A DNA stretch of 32,059 bases from Microthrixaceae bacterium. Its GTDB lineage: Bacteria; Actinomycetota; Acidimicrobiia; Acidimicrobiales; Microtrichaceae. Of the stretch, positions 8,766-19,244 are shown one piece after another. The stretch's first letter is position 1, and each line of letters starts with the position of its first letter. Location of the stretch: positions 1 to 32,059 of the forward strand of contig JAOSKI010000016.1 in the NCBI GenBank assembly GCA_027493675.1, read 5' to 3'. The notes under the pieces were generated by a model. The model did not search any database, was not told the DNA's origin, and saw nothing but the letters and a program-made list of their open reading frames with translations. The position numbers were made by a program, and so were the translations under genes.

Positions 8766-10666
8766 CTACCCCTGTGGCGCGCAACCACAAGTGGATGACT
8801 CTCTAGCCTCGCCGCAGCATGACAGGGGAGTCAAGGTGCCCCCGGATGGGGAAGATTCCCCAGACGTTGCAGATCCTCTCAGGTTCGGCTCATACGTCAA
8901 CCCGGCACCCGAACCGGTCCTGGAGCGCGGTTGATCGGTGACTCCCGAACCCACGGGCGCATCCGGACCGTAGCGCCAGGCCTCGACTGCAGTGGCACGT
9001 TCGACCAGCCCATCGGGGGCCCCCGCAGAACGAGCCGCCTGAGCAAACCCACCCAGCGTCTCAGCCGGGCCGCGCTCACGGCCCAGCCATTGGGAGCCCA
9101 CCTGCTCGATCGCCACCTCCTCGGCCACGTCCCAGCGGTCCCTGATCAACCGCCGGCGGCGACGGCGGCAGGCCAACCGGGCGACCACGACACGCACGTT
9201 CCTCAACACGGCCGGTCCACCGAACACCCCCAGGGCGACCGCCAGCAACAAGGCGCCGACCACGTCGGCGGTCCCGTTGGCACCACCGGCCGTCGCGGTG
9301 TCGGCCCTGCCCGACAGTGGCACATCCGCGGTCGGGTCGAACGGCACCCAGCCCACTTCCGGGAACCACACCTCGGCCCACGAGTGGGCATCCTGCTCGC
9401 GCACGATGAAGCGACCGCTGAGAGCGTCCCACTCCCCGGTACGTATCCGGTGGCCAGGCGCGCGGGCACGCCGACCGAGCGCGCCATCACCACGAGCGGG
9501 CTCGCGATCTGCTCGCACCAGCCGAGGCGTGACTCGAACAGGAAGTGATCCACCACGTCCACACCCGACGGGGACAGCGGTGCTGCTATGTCGTATCGGG
9601 TGTTCTCACCCATCCACGCCTCCAAGGCAAGGACCGCCTCGTAGGTGCCGTCGGTTCCGTCGGTGATCTCCCGGGCGAGCTCCACGGTGCGCTCGGTCGC
9701 CACAGGGCTCTGGGCGTACTGGGCCTCGACACCGCTGGGGACGCGACGGCGCCCGTACTCGGCGAGCAGATCGGGATCCAGTGGCAATCGGCGGCTCGTG
9801 GAGCGATATGTGGCGCCACGGCCGAGGGGTTCGTCGACCGCCACCACGGTGCCGTCTGTGCGCTGGGCAAGCCGGTGGTTGCCTGCGGTCACCGCCACCG
9901 GGCTCGGCGCGATCGGCAGTGCCGTGGCGAACCCGGCCTCGATCCGCACCTCGGTCTCGAAGGCCTCACCGTTGTTGCCGGCAGGTCCTCGGGTGGTGGG
10001 GTCACCGTCGCATCGGTGAGGAACGAGCCACCCCGACCCGCCGAGCGGCTCCAACGCGAACCGTCCCAGAGGTCGTAGACCTCCGAGCGCCAGAACGACG
10101 CCACCGGTGAGGCCACGGTCATCACCACGCGGTCGCTCAGCTGTGGGCGTGTGGTCATGTCCAGCGTCGAGGTCGACTCGAGCGGGTTGCCCGGATGGTT
10201 TCCTGAGGCATCCACGGCCTCGCCGATCGTGGAACCCGCCTCGAGCAGCCCCGCGGCCCGCGGTCCGATCAGCAGCGCAGCGCCAGTCACCACTGCGACC
10301 GCCGCCATCACCGCTGTCAGCGCCGGAGCAACCGACGACCAGCGCACGTACGGCCGACCACGTGCAGTGATCGCGAGCGCCGTTCCCGTGACCGCCAACC
10401 ACAGCATCGATCGCCACACCGACAGCACGCCAGATGCAGTGCCTGCCATCCCGGAAGCGAGCGAGCAGCACGGCGCTGAGGCCGGTCGACACCCACACCA
10501 GCGTGCGGAGATCGAGCGACGGCAGGCCGAACACCGCCAGCACCCCGGCGGACAGCGCAGCGAGCCTGACCACGGCGGCGCCCTGGGTGAACGACGACGA
10601 CATGGCGCTCCACAGCTGCACCGTGACCAGCACCGCCAACGCCGGCCGCACCCATCGGTGGGCCAT
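8766..10666 (-). CDS. Transglutaminase-like membrane protein (DUF3488/DUF4129 type)
   Basis: Membrane protein with an external transglutaminase/protease-like core. The N-terminal half carries helices: MAHRWVRPALAVLVTVQLW, LAALSAGVLAVFGLPSL, VAPALTAVMAAVAVVTGAA. The core has the catalytic Cys in RLGWCEQIASPLVVMARSVG, followed by VPARLATGYVPG, and the His and Asp in DAHSWAEVWFPEVGWVPFDP. A further helix (VVGALLLAVALGVFGG) precedes a DUF4129-like tail (GGFAQAARSAGAPDGLVERA). About three slips (near 10470, 9990 and 9440) split it. The ATG (10664-10666) shares one base with a TGA in the DUF58 frame. The stop at 8766 is uncertain; the sequence after 8940 is less convincing and a TGA at about 8897 in another frame is an alternative. 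MoxR-DUF58-transglutaminase clusters are widespread; the substrate is not known. Confidence 0.8.
8847..8862. promoter_or_regulatory. TGGGGAA-N2-TTCCCCA inverted repeat, possible operator
   Basis: Seven-base arms with a 2-base centre, about 157 bases upstream of the PilV-like start and inside the last part of the transglutaminase reading frame (whose exact stop is uncertain). The size and symmetry suit a dimeric regulator site controlling the pilin genes. No matching regulator gene is seen in the window. Confidence 0.3.
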
Positions 10667-11866
10667 CAGCGCCTCGTCCCGCTGTGGGGCCCTCGTGCCG
10701 GCGGCCCGACCGCCATCGCGGCGCCCGGGGTCAGCGGCACCGGCAGGGGTCTCCGAAGCAGCCGCTGTGAACACCACCGGAACGCACCCCTCGGGGACCC
10801 CACCAGGTGGGCCTGGTACGGCTGCTGCGAGCAGCCTGCGCATCCGGCGGATGTCGTGGACCTCGACGGTGCTCGGTCCGTCGGGTTGTGCGGTGCACAG
10901 CATCACGCGCATGGCCTCGTCGAGGCCGCGCTGCACCGCACCCGCGGCCAGTCGCACGGCGTTCTCGACCGCTTCGGCCTGCTCGGCTCCGCCGGCACGG
11001 CGCAGATCGACGACCACCACCAGCAGGTGGTCGGCCGGGGGTTCCAGCTCCATCACCATCAGCTCCCCGGCGTGCGCCGAGGTCGGCCAGTGCACCAGGT
11101 GTGCCGGATCTCCTCGCACGTACGGGCGCACCGAGCGCACGGTGTCGCCGGAGTTGACCACTCCGGGCGGTGCGGCGGGTTCGTTGGCGGACCCGGCCAG
11201 GCCGGCAACAGGTCCCGAGGGTGCCACTCAGGGTGCCACGTACAACGGTGCGGGCAAACGCAGGTGCACGCCACGACTGACCCGCAGCAGACCGAACGGA
11301 CCGGTGTCGGTCACCCGCACCGGCAGGGCCGTGTACACGCCCCTGCGGGTGAGCACCGCCACGACGTCGGTGACGCCTGCGTTGACGAACAGCTCACCGG
11401 GTGACGAGCCGGTTCCTGCGACACCCGCTCCGGCGGAACCACCGGCGGGTGCTGCAGAGAGAGCACCGCGGCCCAGCGACCCAACCGAGGCGTCGAGTTG
11501 CACCTGCAGTGGGAACCCGGCTCGGTCGAGTGACACCGTGACCCCGAAGCCGTCACCCTCCACCACGTCGCCGGCGCACCGTCGCACCACCAGCCGACGG
11601 GATCGACGATCGAGCAGAGGCCACAGCACGCCGAGCACCACCATCGTGAACAGGCCCGCCCACATCAACGCGGTGACCGTCGGGGAGGCAACCGACGGAC
11701 GCAGCCCGGCGATCACCCCGAGCAGCACCACGAGCACCACGAGCCCAGGGGTGAGGCCCACCTCCACTGCTCCGGCGGCGATCGAGGTGCGCGCTGGGGA
11801 TCGGACCGTGGGCGGGCCGGCCGGTGCAGTTCGCCCATGAAGCTCACGGCCGTGGAACCGGCACAC
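10666..11866 (-). CDS. DUF58 family protein
   Basis: Membrane-anchored protein that commonly accompanies MoxR ATPases. Two helices lie near the N-terminus (GLTPGLVVLVVLLGVIAGL and ALMWAGLFTMVVLGVLWPLL), followed by RRLVVRRCAGDVVEGDGFGV. The signature DUF58 segment reads DTVRSVRPYVRGDPAHLVHW then PTSAHAGELMVMELE, and a vWA-like part has HLLVVVVDLRRAGGAEQAEA. A slip near 11226 separates RLPAPLYVAP from the rest. The downstream frame runs without a stop into the transglutaminase gene here; the natural end is probably the TGA at 10666-10668, implying another slip near the 3' end. The start is uncertain: a GTG at 11864-11866 is in frame and overlaps moxR, while the ATG at 11836-11838 is in another frame. 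Confidence 0.78.
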
Positions 11867-12775
11867 TCGCGAGCACCCGCTCGAGCACCTCACGGGCGGC
11901 AGCGGTGTCGTTGCGCCCGCCGACGGTGACACGATGGGCGAGCGCCCCCACGAACACTGCCTGGATGTCGTCGGGGATCACGTGGTCGCCTCCCCGGACC
12001 ACCGCGTGGCCGCGGGCAAGCCCCAGCACCCCGAGCGACGCCCGCGGTGACGCCCCTGGGTGAGCGACGGATCGTCGCGGGTCGCGTCGCAGAGATCGAG
12101 CAGGTAGCCGACGAGGACCTCGGCGCAGTACACCTCGCGGGTGGCGGAGATACCGGCCACCACGTCGTCGGGGGTGGCCACTGGTGCCATCGACTGCAGC
12201 GCGCCGACCCCACCCACACCCGTGAGCACCTCGTGCTCGGCGGCCCGACCGGGCAGCCCGAGGCTGAGCGACAGGGCGAAGCGGTCGAGTTGGCTCTCGG
12301 GCAACGGGAAGGTCCCCACCTGGCCCTGAGGGTTCTGGGTCGCCACGCAGAAGAACGGTCAGGGGCAGCGGCCGCGTCTCGGCGTCGACGGTGACCTGAT
12401 GCTCCTCCATCGGTTCCAACAGCGCAGACTGCGTACGGGGTGAGGCCCGGTTGATCTCGTCGACGAGCAGCACGTTGGCGAACACCGGTCCGGGGTGGAA
12501 CTCCCAGTCGGCGGTGTCGGGCCTGAACACCGAGGTTCCGGTGATGTCGGTGGGCAGGAGGTCGGGGTGCACTGCACACGACCGAAGCGCCCGCCGACCG
12601 CTGCGGCGAGAGCACGCGAGAGAAGGGTCTTGCCGGTCCCCGGAAGATCCTCGATCAGCAGGTGTCCGCCGCTGAGCAACGTCGCCAACGCCAGGTCGAC
12701 CTCCGCCGGCTTTCCGCGCAGGGTGGCCCTGAGCGCGGCACCGAGAACCTCTGCAAGGTCCTGGACGGTTCCCAT
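11844..12775 (-). CDS. MoxR family AAA+ ATPase
   Basis: Cytoplasmic AAA+ chaperone-like ATPase, thought to help mature or activate partners encoded next to it. [20 protein letters not shown] leads to the Walker A motif in [19 protein letters not shown]. Walker B is [20 protein letters not shown], followed by [14 protein letters not shown]. Sensor 1 lies in [20 protein letters not shown] and [11 protein letters not shown] follows. The end has [20 protein letters not shown]. Three slips, near 12580, 12360 and 12050, break it; the length, about 310 residues, is normal. The ATG (12773-12775) shares one base with the stop of the LppM-like gene (TGATG). It sits directly before DUF58 and the transglutaminase, the usual order for this cluster. 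Confidence 0.88.
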
Positions 12776-13994
12776 CAGATGTCTGGGTCGTAGTCGGGGT
12801 CGTTCGACGGACCAGGAAGCAGCACGTCGGGTGGCGACAGGCGCTCGCCGTGGCCGACCTGCTCCATGTGGGCAGGATCGTGCGCTTCGTTCACGGCCTC
12901 CGGGAGGAGCGGCGAGCTGTCTGGGAACACATGCCCCGGCCCACTCGGATCCTCACCAGCGAAGGGATCGGGGGCGGCCACCATCGCGGAGCTGTCGATC
13001 GGAGGCAGCGGTCGGGGGGGGTGCGGGCCCGGATCGGATTCCGCGGGCGGCATCGGGTCGACCTCGGTGTGTGCGAGCGGGTCGTCCCAACTTCTCCGCC
13101 CTTCGGAGAACATGCGCCTGCGGCGACGGGCGTGGCGTCTCGGCACCTTGGGTTGTGGTAGCTCACCTCCGGCGGGGTTGTGCAGGAACGCCTCGTGTTC
13201 CTTTCGTGAGGGCTTGCGCAGCGTCTTGCGCTTCACCGGTCCGGTCGTTTCACGAACATGAGCACTCCACCGAGCACGAACACCCCCAGCAGTCCGATCA
13301 GAACCCATTGCAACGGGGGTGAGCAGCGGAGTGGCCTCGGTGCGCATCCGCAGCTCGTAGGTGGCCGCCGGGTCGCTCAGGTTCCATCGGGCGGTGTTGT
13401 CCTCCTGGAAGTCGGCATTGGAGTCGGTCAGGCGTCCAGGCAGGGTGACCGAGAGCTCCAGGCCCACCCCGGCTTCGTCGGTGGCGGCCAGGCCCTGCAA
13501 CCCGGCGAGAGACGAGCCCTCGGTCAAGGTCGTGGCGCGGTCCAACGGGTTCGTGACCGCGTTGAGGCTCCAACCGCCGTCGGGCAGCTCGCGCAGGTCG
13601 AACTGCGAGAACGGGGTGAGCCTCTGACCGCCGACCGTCGCGCCGGCGATGACGTCGGTGGTGAGTTGACGGAAGTCCTCGAAGGGGATCGTCACCGTGT
13701 AGAACGTCTGACCCGAGCGTTCCTTGGACTCGAAGCTCGCGCCGTCCACCCCTCGATCGTGTCGCGGGCGAGGGCTTCGACACCGCTCGTGTCCAGGGCT
13801 CCGCTCACCGCTGGAGGCGGGAAGACCTCGAGGCGCAACTCCCCCGAACCGTCGTCGTCGACGGTGAGGTACGCATCGGTGGTGAGACAGCCGGACAGGA
13901 GCAGCGAGATCGCAGGCACGACCAGCGCGGCGAGTGAACGCCTGAGCGTGAACGACCGCCGACCACCGCTGCCGTCCGCGCCATGCGAGTACAT
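12775..13994 (-). CDS. LppM-like lipoprotein with C-terminal membrane helix
   Basis: Predicted exported lipoprotein. The signal sequence [19 protein letters not shown] ends in a lipobox with Cys. Then [20 protein letters not shown] and [20 protein letters not shown] resemble the LppM domain known from mycobacteria. A second helix, [20 protein letters not shown], is only seen after shifting frame near 13305 and back near 13245. It is followed by a basic stretch ([11 protein letters not shown]) and an acidic, Pro-rich tail ending DPDYDPDI. The tail frame is supported because its TGA overlaps the MoxR start (TGATG). A further slip lies near 13750. The ATG at 13992-13994 gives a signal peptide of normal length; a GTG at 14036 would add 14 residues. 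It is the first gene of the minus-strand set and only 79 bases from the divergent glycan operon start. Confidence 0.68.
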
Positions 13995-14060
13995 CCCCAA
14001 TGGTGCAGTATCAGTGCCCGAAATGCGACTCGGCACCTGCCGAAGTCACAGAGCACGCCT

Positions 14061-14066
14061 TATCCT
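14061..14066 (+). promoter_or_regulatory. Candidate -10 box of the glycan operon (leaderless start)
   Basis: TATCCT ends 7 bases before the ATG at 14074, so transcription would begin at or very near the start codon. No convincing -35 box is seen at 17-18 bases spacing (CTGCCGA only). Leaderless messages with TANNNT boxes are common in actinobacteria. No Shine-Dalgarno site competes with this reading. Confidence 0.42.
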
Positions 14067-14073
14067 TGAGGCG

Positions 14074-15501
14074 ATGCGCCGAACAGCTCGCGTCCTGAGC
14101 TACGGGGGGTGGAGCGCTGATCGTCGCGTGCCTGAGCCTGGCACACGCGCGGATCGTCGCCGATCCCCCGTACGCCTTCACCGGATCGTCGCGCTTCGCC
14201 TGGGCCGTCGGCTACAGCATCGCTCTCGCTGTCACCACATACGCCGTCGGTCTTCCCGACCAGCCTCGCACGGCGCGCCAGGCGGGATGGTTGGCATTCG
14301 TCGCGGCCGTGTTCGCTGCACTGGCCGTGTCGGTGCCACAACTGATCCTCGGCGATGCCCTCCTTCCCAGGTTCGTGGTGTTCGGCGCCGTGTTCGTGAT
14401 GGTGCCGTGGCAGGTGGTGATCAACGCCATGGCGCGCGGCAACCGCAGTCGGGCCGAGGAGCGCGACCGTGTGTTCCTTGTGGCCGATCCCACCGAGCGT
14501 GAGCGCCTGACGGACGACCTCACGCTGGAGCCCGAGCACGCGGCCCAACTGGTCGGCTCGCTCACACCACTCGAAGCAGGCGGTGACGAGCCGGGGACGA
14601 GCCCACTGATCGACGCCGTGGAGAGGAGCTCGGCGACGGTGGTCGTGATCGACGCGCGGTCGCAGGCCGACGACCGGGTCGTGGCGCAGGCCGCCAAGCT
14701 GCACGAGTCGGGTGTGAGGGTGCGGACCCTGCTCGGCTTCTACGAGCACTGGCTCGGCAAGCTCCCGCTGAGCGAGTTGGAGCGGGCATCGCTGTTCTTC
14801 GACATCGGAGAGGTGCACGGCACCTCCTACGCACGGCTCAAGCGGATCATGGACCTGACCCTCGGCATCATCGGTTGTGTGTCGCTGGTCGTGATGACCC
14901 CGATCGTGGTTGTGGGCAACCTGATCGCCAACCGCGGTCCGCTCATGTACCGACAGGTGCGCGTGGGCAAGGGCGGGGAGCACTTCACGATCCTCAAGTT
15001 CCGCACGATGACCGACGGCGACTCCCCCGCCGGGAAGGCCCCTCCGCAGCGGCGCCAGTGGTTGGATCCAGGCGCCTCGACGAGTCGACGACCGCCACGC
15101 CCGTCACACCCGACCCGCCTGCATCGCGCTGGACCGAACCGGATGATCCCAGGGTGACGCCCTTCGGTCGGCTCCTGCGCCACAGCCACCTCGACGAGCT
15201 GCCCCAACTGGTGAACATCCTGCGCGGCGACCTGTCGATCGTGGGTCCCCGGCCCGAACAGCCTCACTACGTCGAGGAGCTGTCGGAGAAGCTCGCGTTC
15301 TACGACATGCGTCACCTGGTGCGACCGGGGTTGACCGGCTGGGCCCAGGTCAAGTACGGCTATGCGGGCGACGAGCGCGACGCCTTGGAGAAGCTCCAGT
15401 ACGAGTTCTTCTACCTGCGTCACCAGGACCTCGTGTTTGATCAGCGAATAGTCCTGCGTACGCTGCGTGCCATGATCGGTGGACGAGGGAGCGGCCGATG
15501 A
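14074..15501 (+). CDS. Initiating polyprenyl-phosphate phosphoglycosyltransferase
   Basis: Transfers a sugar-1-phosphate from a nucleotide sugar to undecaprenyl phosphate, the first step of lipid-linked glycan assembly at the inner face of the membrane. The N-terminal part has several helices, such as FAWAVGYSIALAVTTYAVGL and WLAFVAAVFAALAVSVPQLI, then a nucleotide-binding-like segment (ATVVVIDARSQADDRVVAQA). The C-terminal catalytic domain has RIMDLTLGIIGCVSLVV, FTILKFRTMTDG, DPRVTPFGRLLRHSHLDELP (catalytic Asp-Glu), LRGDLSIVGPRPE and LVRPGLTGWAQVKYGYAGDE. Slips occur at a G6 run (14104-14109) and near 15065. A Pro/Thr-rich stretch lies between FRTM and DPRV. It is first in the operon and overlaps the next gene by 4 bases. 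Confidence 0.88.
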
Positions 15502-16559
15502 CGCCCGCCGATCACTCCGATACGACATCCCCCGGGCCCGGCGCCGGGTCTGTCACGGTCGGCGAACCGGAATCGGGTCTCGGCGAAGCGACGGGACCGC
15601 CGCTGGTGTCGGTGATCGTGCCGATGCTCGATGAGATCGACTGGATAGAGGCCTGCATCGAGAGCTTCCGGGCCCAGGACCACCCACTCGACCGGCTGGA
15701 GGTGGTCGTCGTCGACGGCGGGTCCACCGACGGCTCCCGCGAACTGGTCGAAGCCCTCGCGGCCCGGTACCGGTGGCTGCGGCTGGTCGACAACCCTGAC
15801 CGCTTGGCCTCAGCCGCGTTCAACCGTGGGATCGAAGCCGCCCGAGGTGATGTGATCTGCATCGTCGGCGCGCATGCGGAGGTCGGAGCGGACTTCCTGA
15901 GCCGTTCGGTCGGGGCGCTCTCGGAGACGGGTGCCGGCGGTGTAGGCGGCCGGCTGCGCCACGACGGAACCGACCCCAGGCAGCAGGCGATAGGCCTGGC
16001 CATGACGTCGCGGTTCGGCATGGCCTCCCCCGTTCCGCTACTCGACACAACGGTGCGAGGTGGACACGATCGGTCATCCCGCCTACCGGCGACGTGCTCG
16101 AAGAGGTCGGAGCGTTCGACGAATCGCTCCGACGCAACTCCGACTACGAGCTCAACCACCGCATCCGTGCGGCAGGACATGCACTCGTGCTGGATCCCAC
16201 GATCGTCACCGTGTACCGGCCACGCGGGACCTTGAGGGGGCTCGCACGCCAGTTCTACGACTACGGGTTGGGCAAGGCCGCGGTGGCACGTAGCCATCCC
16301 GATTCGCTGAAGCTCCGGCACGCGATCGCCGGCTGCCGCGTTGCTGGCAGCCGCGGCACCGTTGCTCGGTGCCTCGCGTGCGGGTCGGCGGCTGCTGGCG
16401 GCGTCGTCTGTCGTGTACTGCGCGATGCTCACAGCGGCACTCGCAACGAGCCAGCCGGCGGACCACGGAGCCGATACGACGACCTTCCTCGCGGCGTTCC
16501 CGGTGATGCACCTCACCTGGGGAGCGGGTTTCCTGGTCGGGCTGGCGCGACCACGATGA
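15498..16559 (+). CDS. GT2 family glycosyltransferase (ExoA-like)
   Basis: Inverting glycosyltransferase that adds a sugar to the growing lipid-linked glycan. After a loose N-terminus, PLVSVIVPMLDEIDWIEAC opens the GT-A fold, with LEVVVVDGGSTDGSRELVEA carrying donor-binding Asp residues. DTIGHPAYRR, then VLEEVGAFDESLRRNSDYEL and NHRIRAAGHALVLDP, are typical of succinoglycan-type GT2 enzymes. The C-terminus has hydrophobic segments (LLAASSVVYCAMLTAALA and FPVMHLTWGAGFLVGLARP). Slips lie near 16045, 16090 and 16330. The start ATG (15498-15500) overlaps the upstream stop, and the stop overlaps wbpD (ATGA). Acceptor and donor are unknown. Confidence 0.83.
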
Positions 16560-17154
16560 CTGCGAACCGATCGCACTGGGCGGCGCCGGATGCAACCATC
16601 GAACACGGCGCTCGTGTCGGTGAGGGAACGAGGGTCTGGAACCAGGCGGTGATCCGAACCGGCGCGACGGTCGGGTCCGAGTGCATCATCGGCCGCGGTG
16701 CGTTCATCGACGAGGCCGTGGTGCTCGGCGACCGGTGCAAGATCCAGAACCTGGCGCTCGTCTACGCACCGGCGGTTCTCGGCGACGGTGTGTTCGTCGG
16801 GCCGTCGGCGGTGCTCACGAACGACCGCTTCCCCCGCGCGGTCACACCGCAGGGTGCCCTGAAGTCGGACGCCGACTGGACGCCACAGGGCGTGACCGTC
16901 GGCAGCGGCGCATCGATTGGAGCCATGGCGACGCTGATCGGCGGGGTGCACGTCGGGGACTGGGCCACGGTCGCGGCCGGGGCGACCGTCACCCGCGACG
17001 TGCCGGCGTTCGCGCTCGTGGCAGGCACTCCGGCGCGCAGGATCGGCTGGGTAGGGCCGGCCGGAGTGCCGCTGCACCGGCGGCAGTCGGATGGGTCTGC
17101 CCGGAAACCGGGCAGACGTTCCGCGAATCGGACGGCTCCCTGGAGCCGGCGTGA
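16556..17154 (+). CDS. wbpD: WbpD-like N-acetyltransferase (hexapeptide repeats)
   Basis: Predicted to acetylate the 3-amino group of UDP-2-acetamido-3-amino-2,3-dideoxyglucuronic acid with acetyl-CoA. The left-handed beta helix is built from hexapeptide repeats (IEHGARVGEGTRVWNQAVI, AFIDEAVVLGDRCKIQNLAL). FVGPSAVLTNDRFPRAV holds the conserved Asn-Asp-x-x-x-Pro seen in WbpD/WlbB. AGTPARRIGWVGPAGVPLHR leads, after one slip near 17090, to GWVCPETGQTFRESDGSLEP, the tail typical of this subfamily rather than of other sugar acetyltransferases. The next three genes (wbpE, wbpB and wbpA types) supply its substrate, which strengthens the call. Confidence 0.85.
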
Positions 17155-18257
17155 GCGCTCACACGATGGTGCCGATGGCGCAGCCCATGATCGGGGTGGA
17201 CGAGCGCGCCGCTGTGGACAGGGTCCTGCGCAGCGGGTCGCTCGCGCAGGGTCCCGAGGTGGCGGCGTTCGAGTCCGAGTTCTCAGCAGTCGTCGGTGAC
17301 AGGCACTGCGTGGCGCTCAACTCGGGAACCTCCGCCCTCCATGTGGCACTCCTGGCGTCGGGGGTGGGTCCCGGCGACGAGGTGATCGTGCCGTCGTTCA
17401 CCTTCGCGGCTACCGCCAACGCAGTGAGGCTCACCGGAGCGGAGCCGGTGTTCGCTGACATCGACCCGTCGACCTACTGCCTCGATCCCGACGCAGTCGA
17501 CGACGCGGTCAACTCCCGTACAGCGGTCATCATGCCGGTGCATCTGTATGGTCACCCCGCGGACATGGCCCGGATCGGCGAGATCGCGCGTCGGCGGGGT
17601 CTGCTCGTGATCGAGGATGCCGCGCAGGCTCACGCAGCGTCGGTGGGCGGCCGGCCCGTCGGTTCGATCGGTGATGCCGCAGCGTTCAGCTTCTACCCGA
17701 CCAAGAACATGACCTCGGCCGAAGGCGGAATGGCGGTGTTCGCCGACGAGGCGAGCGCCCGGACCGCAAGACTGCTGCGGAACCAGGGAATGGACCTGCC
17801 GTACCAGAACGAGATCGTCGGGTTCAACCTACGCATGACGGATGTCCACGCAGCGATCGGCCGCGTCCAACTGGGTCGGCTCACCGAGTTCAATCGGCAG
17901 CGACGCGCAAACGCCGCAGCCCTCGACGCCGCCTTCGGAGGCTGCGATGCAGTGCGGGTCCCCGTCGAGCTACCCGGGTGCACGCACGTGTTTCACCAGT
18001 ACACGATACGCTCGGAGCAACGCCACCGGATCAGGGAACTGCTCGAACAGTCGCATGTTGAATCAAGAGTGTTCTACCCGAGTGGTGTCCACCGACTCCC
18101 GCCCTATGCGATCCCCATCGAGACCGGGTCGCGCCGGCTCCCCGAGACCGACCGGGCGGCCGCACAGGTCCTGTCCCTGCCGGTCGGACCACACGTGGTG
18201 GGTTCGGCCCTGCAGCATCTGATCGAGACGGTGGCGAAGGTGGTCGGCGACCTATGA
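17151..18257 (+). CDS. wbpE: WbpE-like PLP-dependent sugar aminotransferase
   Basis: DegT/DnrJ/EryC1-family enzyme predicted to install the 3-amino group on UDP-3-keto-GlcNAcA. It is the one gene in the glycan operon read in a single frame from start to stop. VALNSGTSALHVALLASGV binds the cofactor phosphate. VIVPSFTFAATANAVRLTGA and LLVIEDAAQAHAASVGGRPV (Asp binds the pyridine nitrogen) are followed by FSFYPTKNMTSAEGGM, whose Lys forms the Schiff base. GFNLRMTDVHAAIGRVQLGR completes the core. The GTG at 17151 overlaps the wbpD stop by 4 bases; the ATG at 17166 is an alternative. The stop overlaps the wbpB-like gene (ATGA). In known pathways the WbpE step is coupled to WbpB. Confidence 0.88.
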   Translation: MSAHTMVPMAQPMIGVDERAAVDRVLRSGSLAQGPEVAAFESEFSAVVGDRHCVALNSGTSALHVALLASGVGPGDEVIVPSFTFAATANAVRLTGAEPVFADIDPSTYCLDPDAVDDAVNSRTAVIMPVHLYGHPADMARIGEIARRRGLLVIEDAAQAHAASVGGRPVGSIGDAAAFSFYPTKNMTSAEGGMAVFADEASARTARLLRNQGMDLPYQNEIVGFNLRMTDVHAAIGRVQLGRLTEFNRQRRANAAALDAAFGGCDAVRVPVELPGCTHVFHQYTIRSEQRHRIRELLEQSHVESRVFYPSGVHRLPPYAIPIETGSRRLPETDRAAAQVLSLPVGPHVVGSALQHLIETVAKVVGDL

Positions 18258-19244
18258 GCGAGCTCCGATTCGGGGTTGTCGGCCTTGGCTCGATGGGAAG
18301 GCACCACGCCCGGGTGCTGCAGGATCTCGAGGGCGTGTCACTCGTGGGGGTCTGCGACCCCGCTGGTGACGTCCACGGTGTTGCGCGACACATCCGGTGT
18401 GCAGGCTCCGTTGCGGAGATGGTCTCCTGGGGAATCGACGCCGCAGCCGTCGCGGTGCCGACCGAGGACCACCTGTCGGTCGGCTTGGAGCTGGCCGCCG
18501 CTGGTGTGCACATGCTCGTGGAGAAGCCGCTTGCGCACAGCGTGGAGGCCGGAGAGGAGTTGGCCCAGGCGTTCGATGACGCACATCTCATCGCTGCGGT
18601 GGGTCACGTCGAGCGGTTCAATCCGGCGGTGCGGTCGCTGAAGGTGCGCCTGGAGCAGGGTGACCTGGGTGAGATCTACCAGATCGCCACCTCCAGGCAG
18701 GGACCGTTCCCTGATCGGGTGCGCGACGTCGGAGTCGTCAAGGATCTCGCAACCCATGACATCGACATCGCAGCCTGGGTCGCCAACAGCGGATTCGGAG
18801 TCGGTCTCCGCGCGGGTGACCCACCGCGCGGGTCGGCCTCACGAAGACCTGGTTGCGGTCGTGGGCCGGTTGCACGACGAAACGGTGGTGAACCATCTGG
18901 TCAACTGGCTCACTCCCATGAAGCAACGGCAGGTGACGGTGACCGGGGAGCGGGGTTGCTTCGTCGCGGACACGCTCACCGCGGATCTCACGTTCTTCGC
19001 CAACGGGAAGATTGCGAGCGAGTGGGACGCCATCTCAAAGTTCCGAGGCGTGTCCGAAGGCGACATGGTCCGCTTCGCCATCGCCAAGCCAGAGCCGCTG
19101 CGAACCGAGATCATGGGTTTCCGCGACACGGTCGCCGGCAGGATCGGCGAGATCGTCCCGGCGAGCGAGGGGCTCGAGACCCTACGGGTCGCCGATGCCA
19201 TCACGCGCGCCGCGGCGCGGGGCACAGTGGAGTTGATCCCATGA
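18254..19244 (+). CDS. wbpB: WbpB-like Gfo/Idh/MocA oxidoreductase
   Basis: NAD(P)-dependent oxidoreductase predicted to oxidise C3 of UDP-GlcNAc uronic acid to the 3-keto sugar. The Rossmann motif is RFGVVGLGSMGRHHARVLQD. VHMLVEKPLAHSVEAGEEL has the family EKP. GHVERFNPAVRSLKVRLEQ and VKDLATHDIDIAAWV carry the conserved Lys and His of the active site. The C-terminal sheet domain has NHLVNWLTPMKQRQVTVTGE. One slip lies near 18810. The length, about 330 residues, is normal. It overlaps neighbours on both sides by 4 bases, implying translational coupling with wbpE and wbpA. Sequence alone does not separate it from other NDP-sugar 3-dehydrogenases; the wbpD-E-A context does. Confidence 0.83.
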
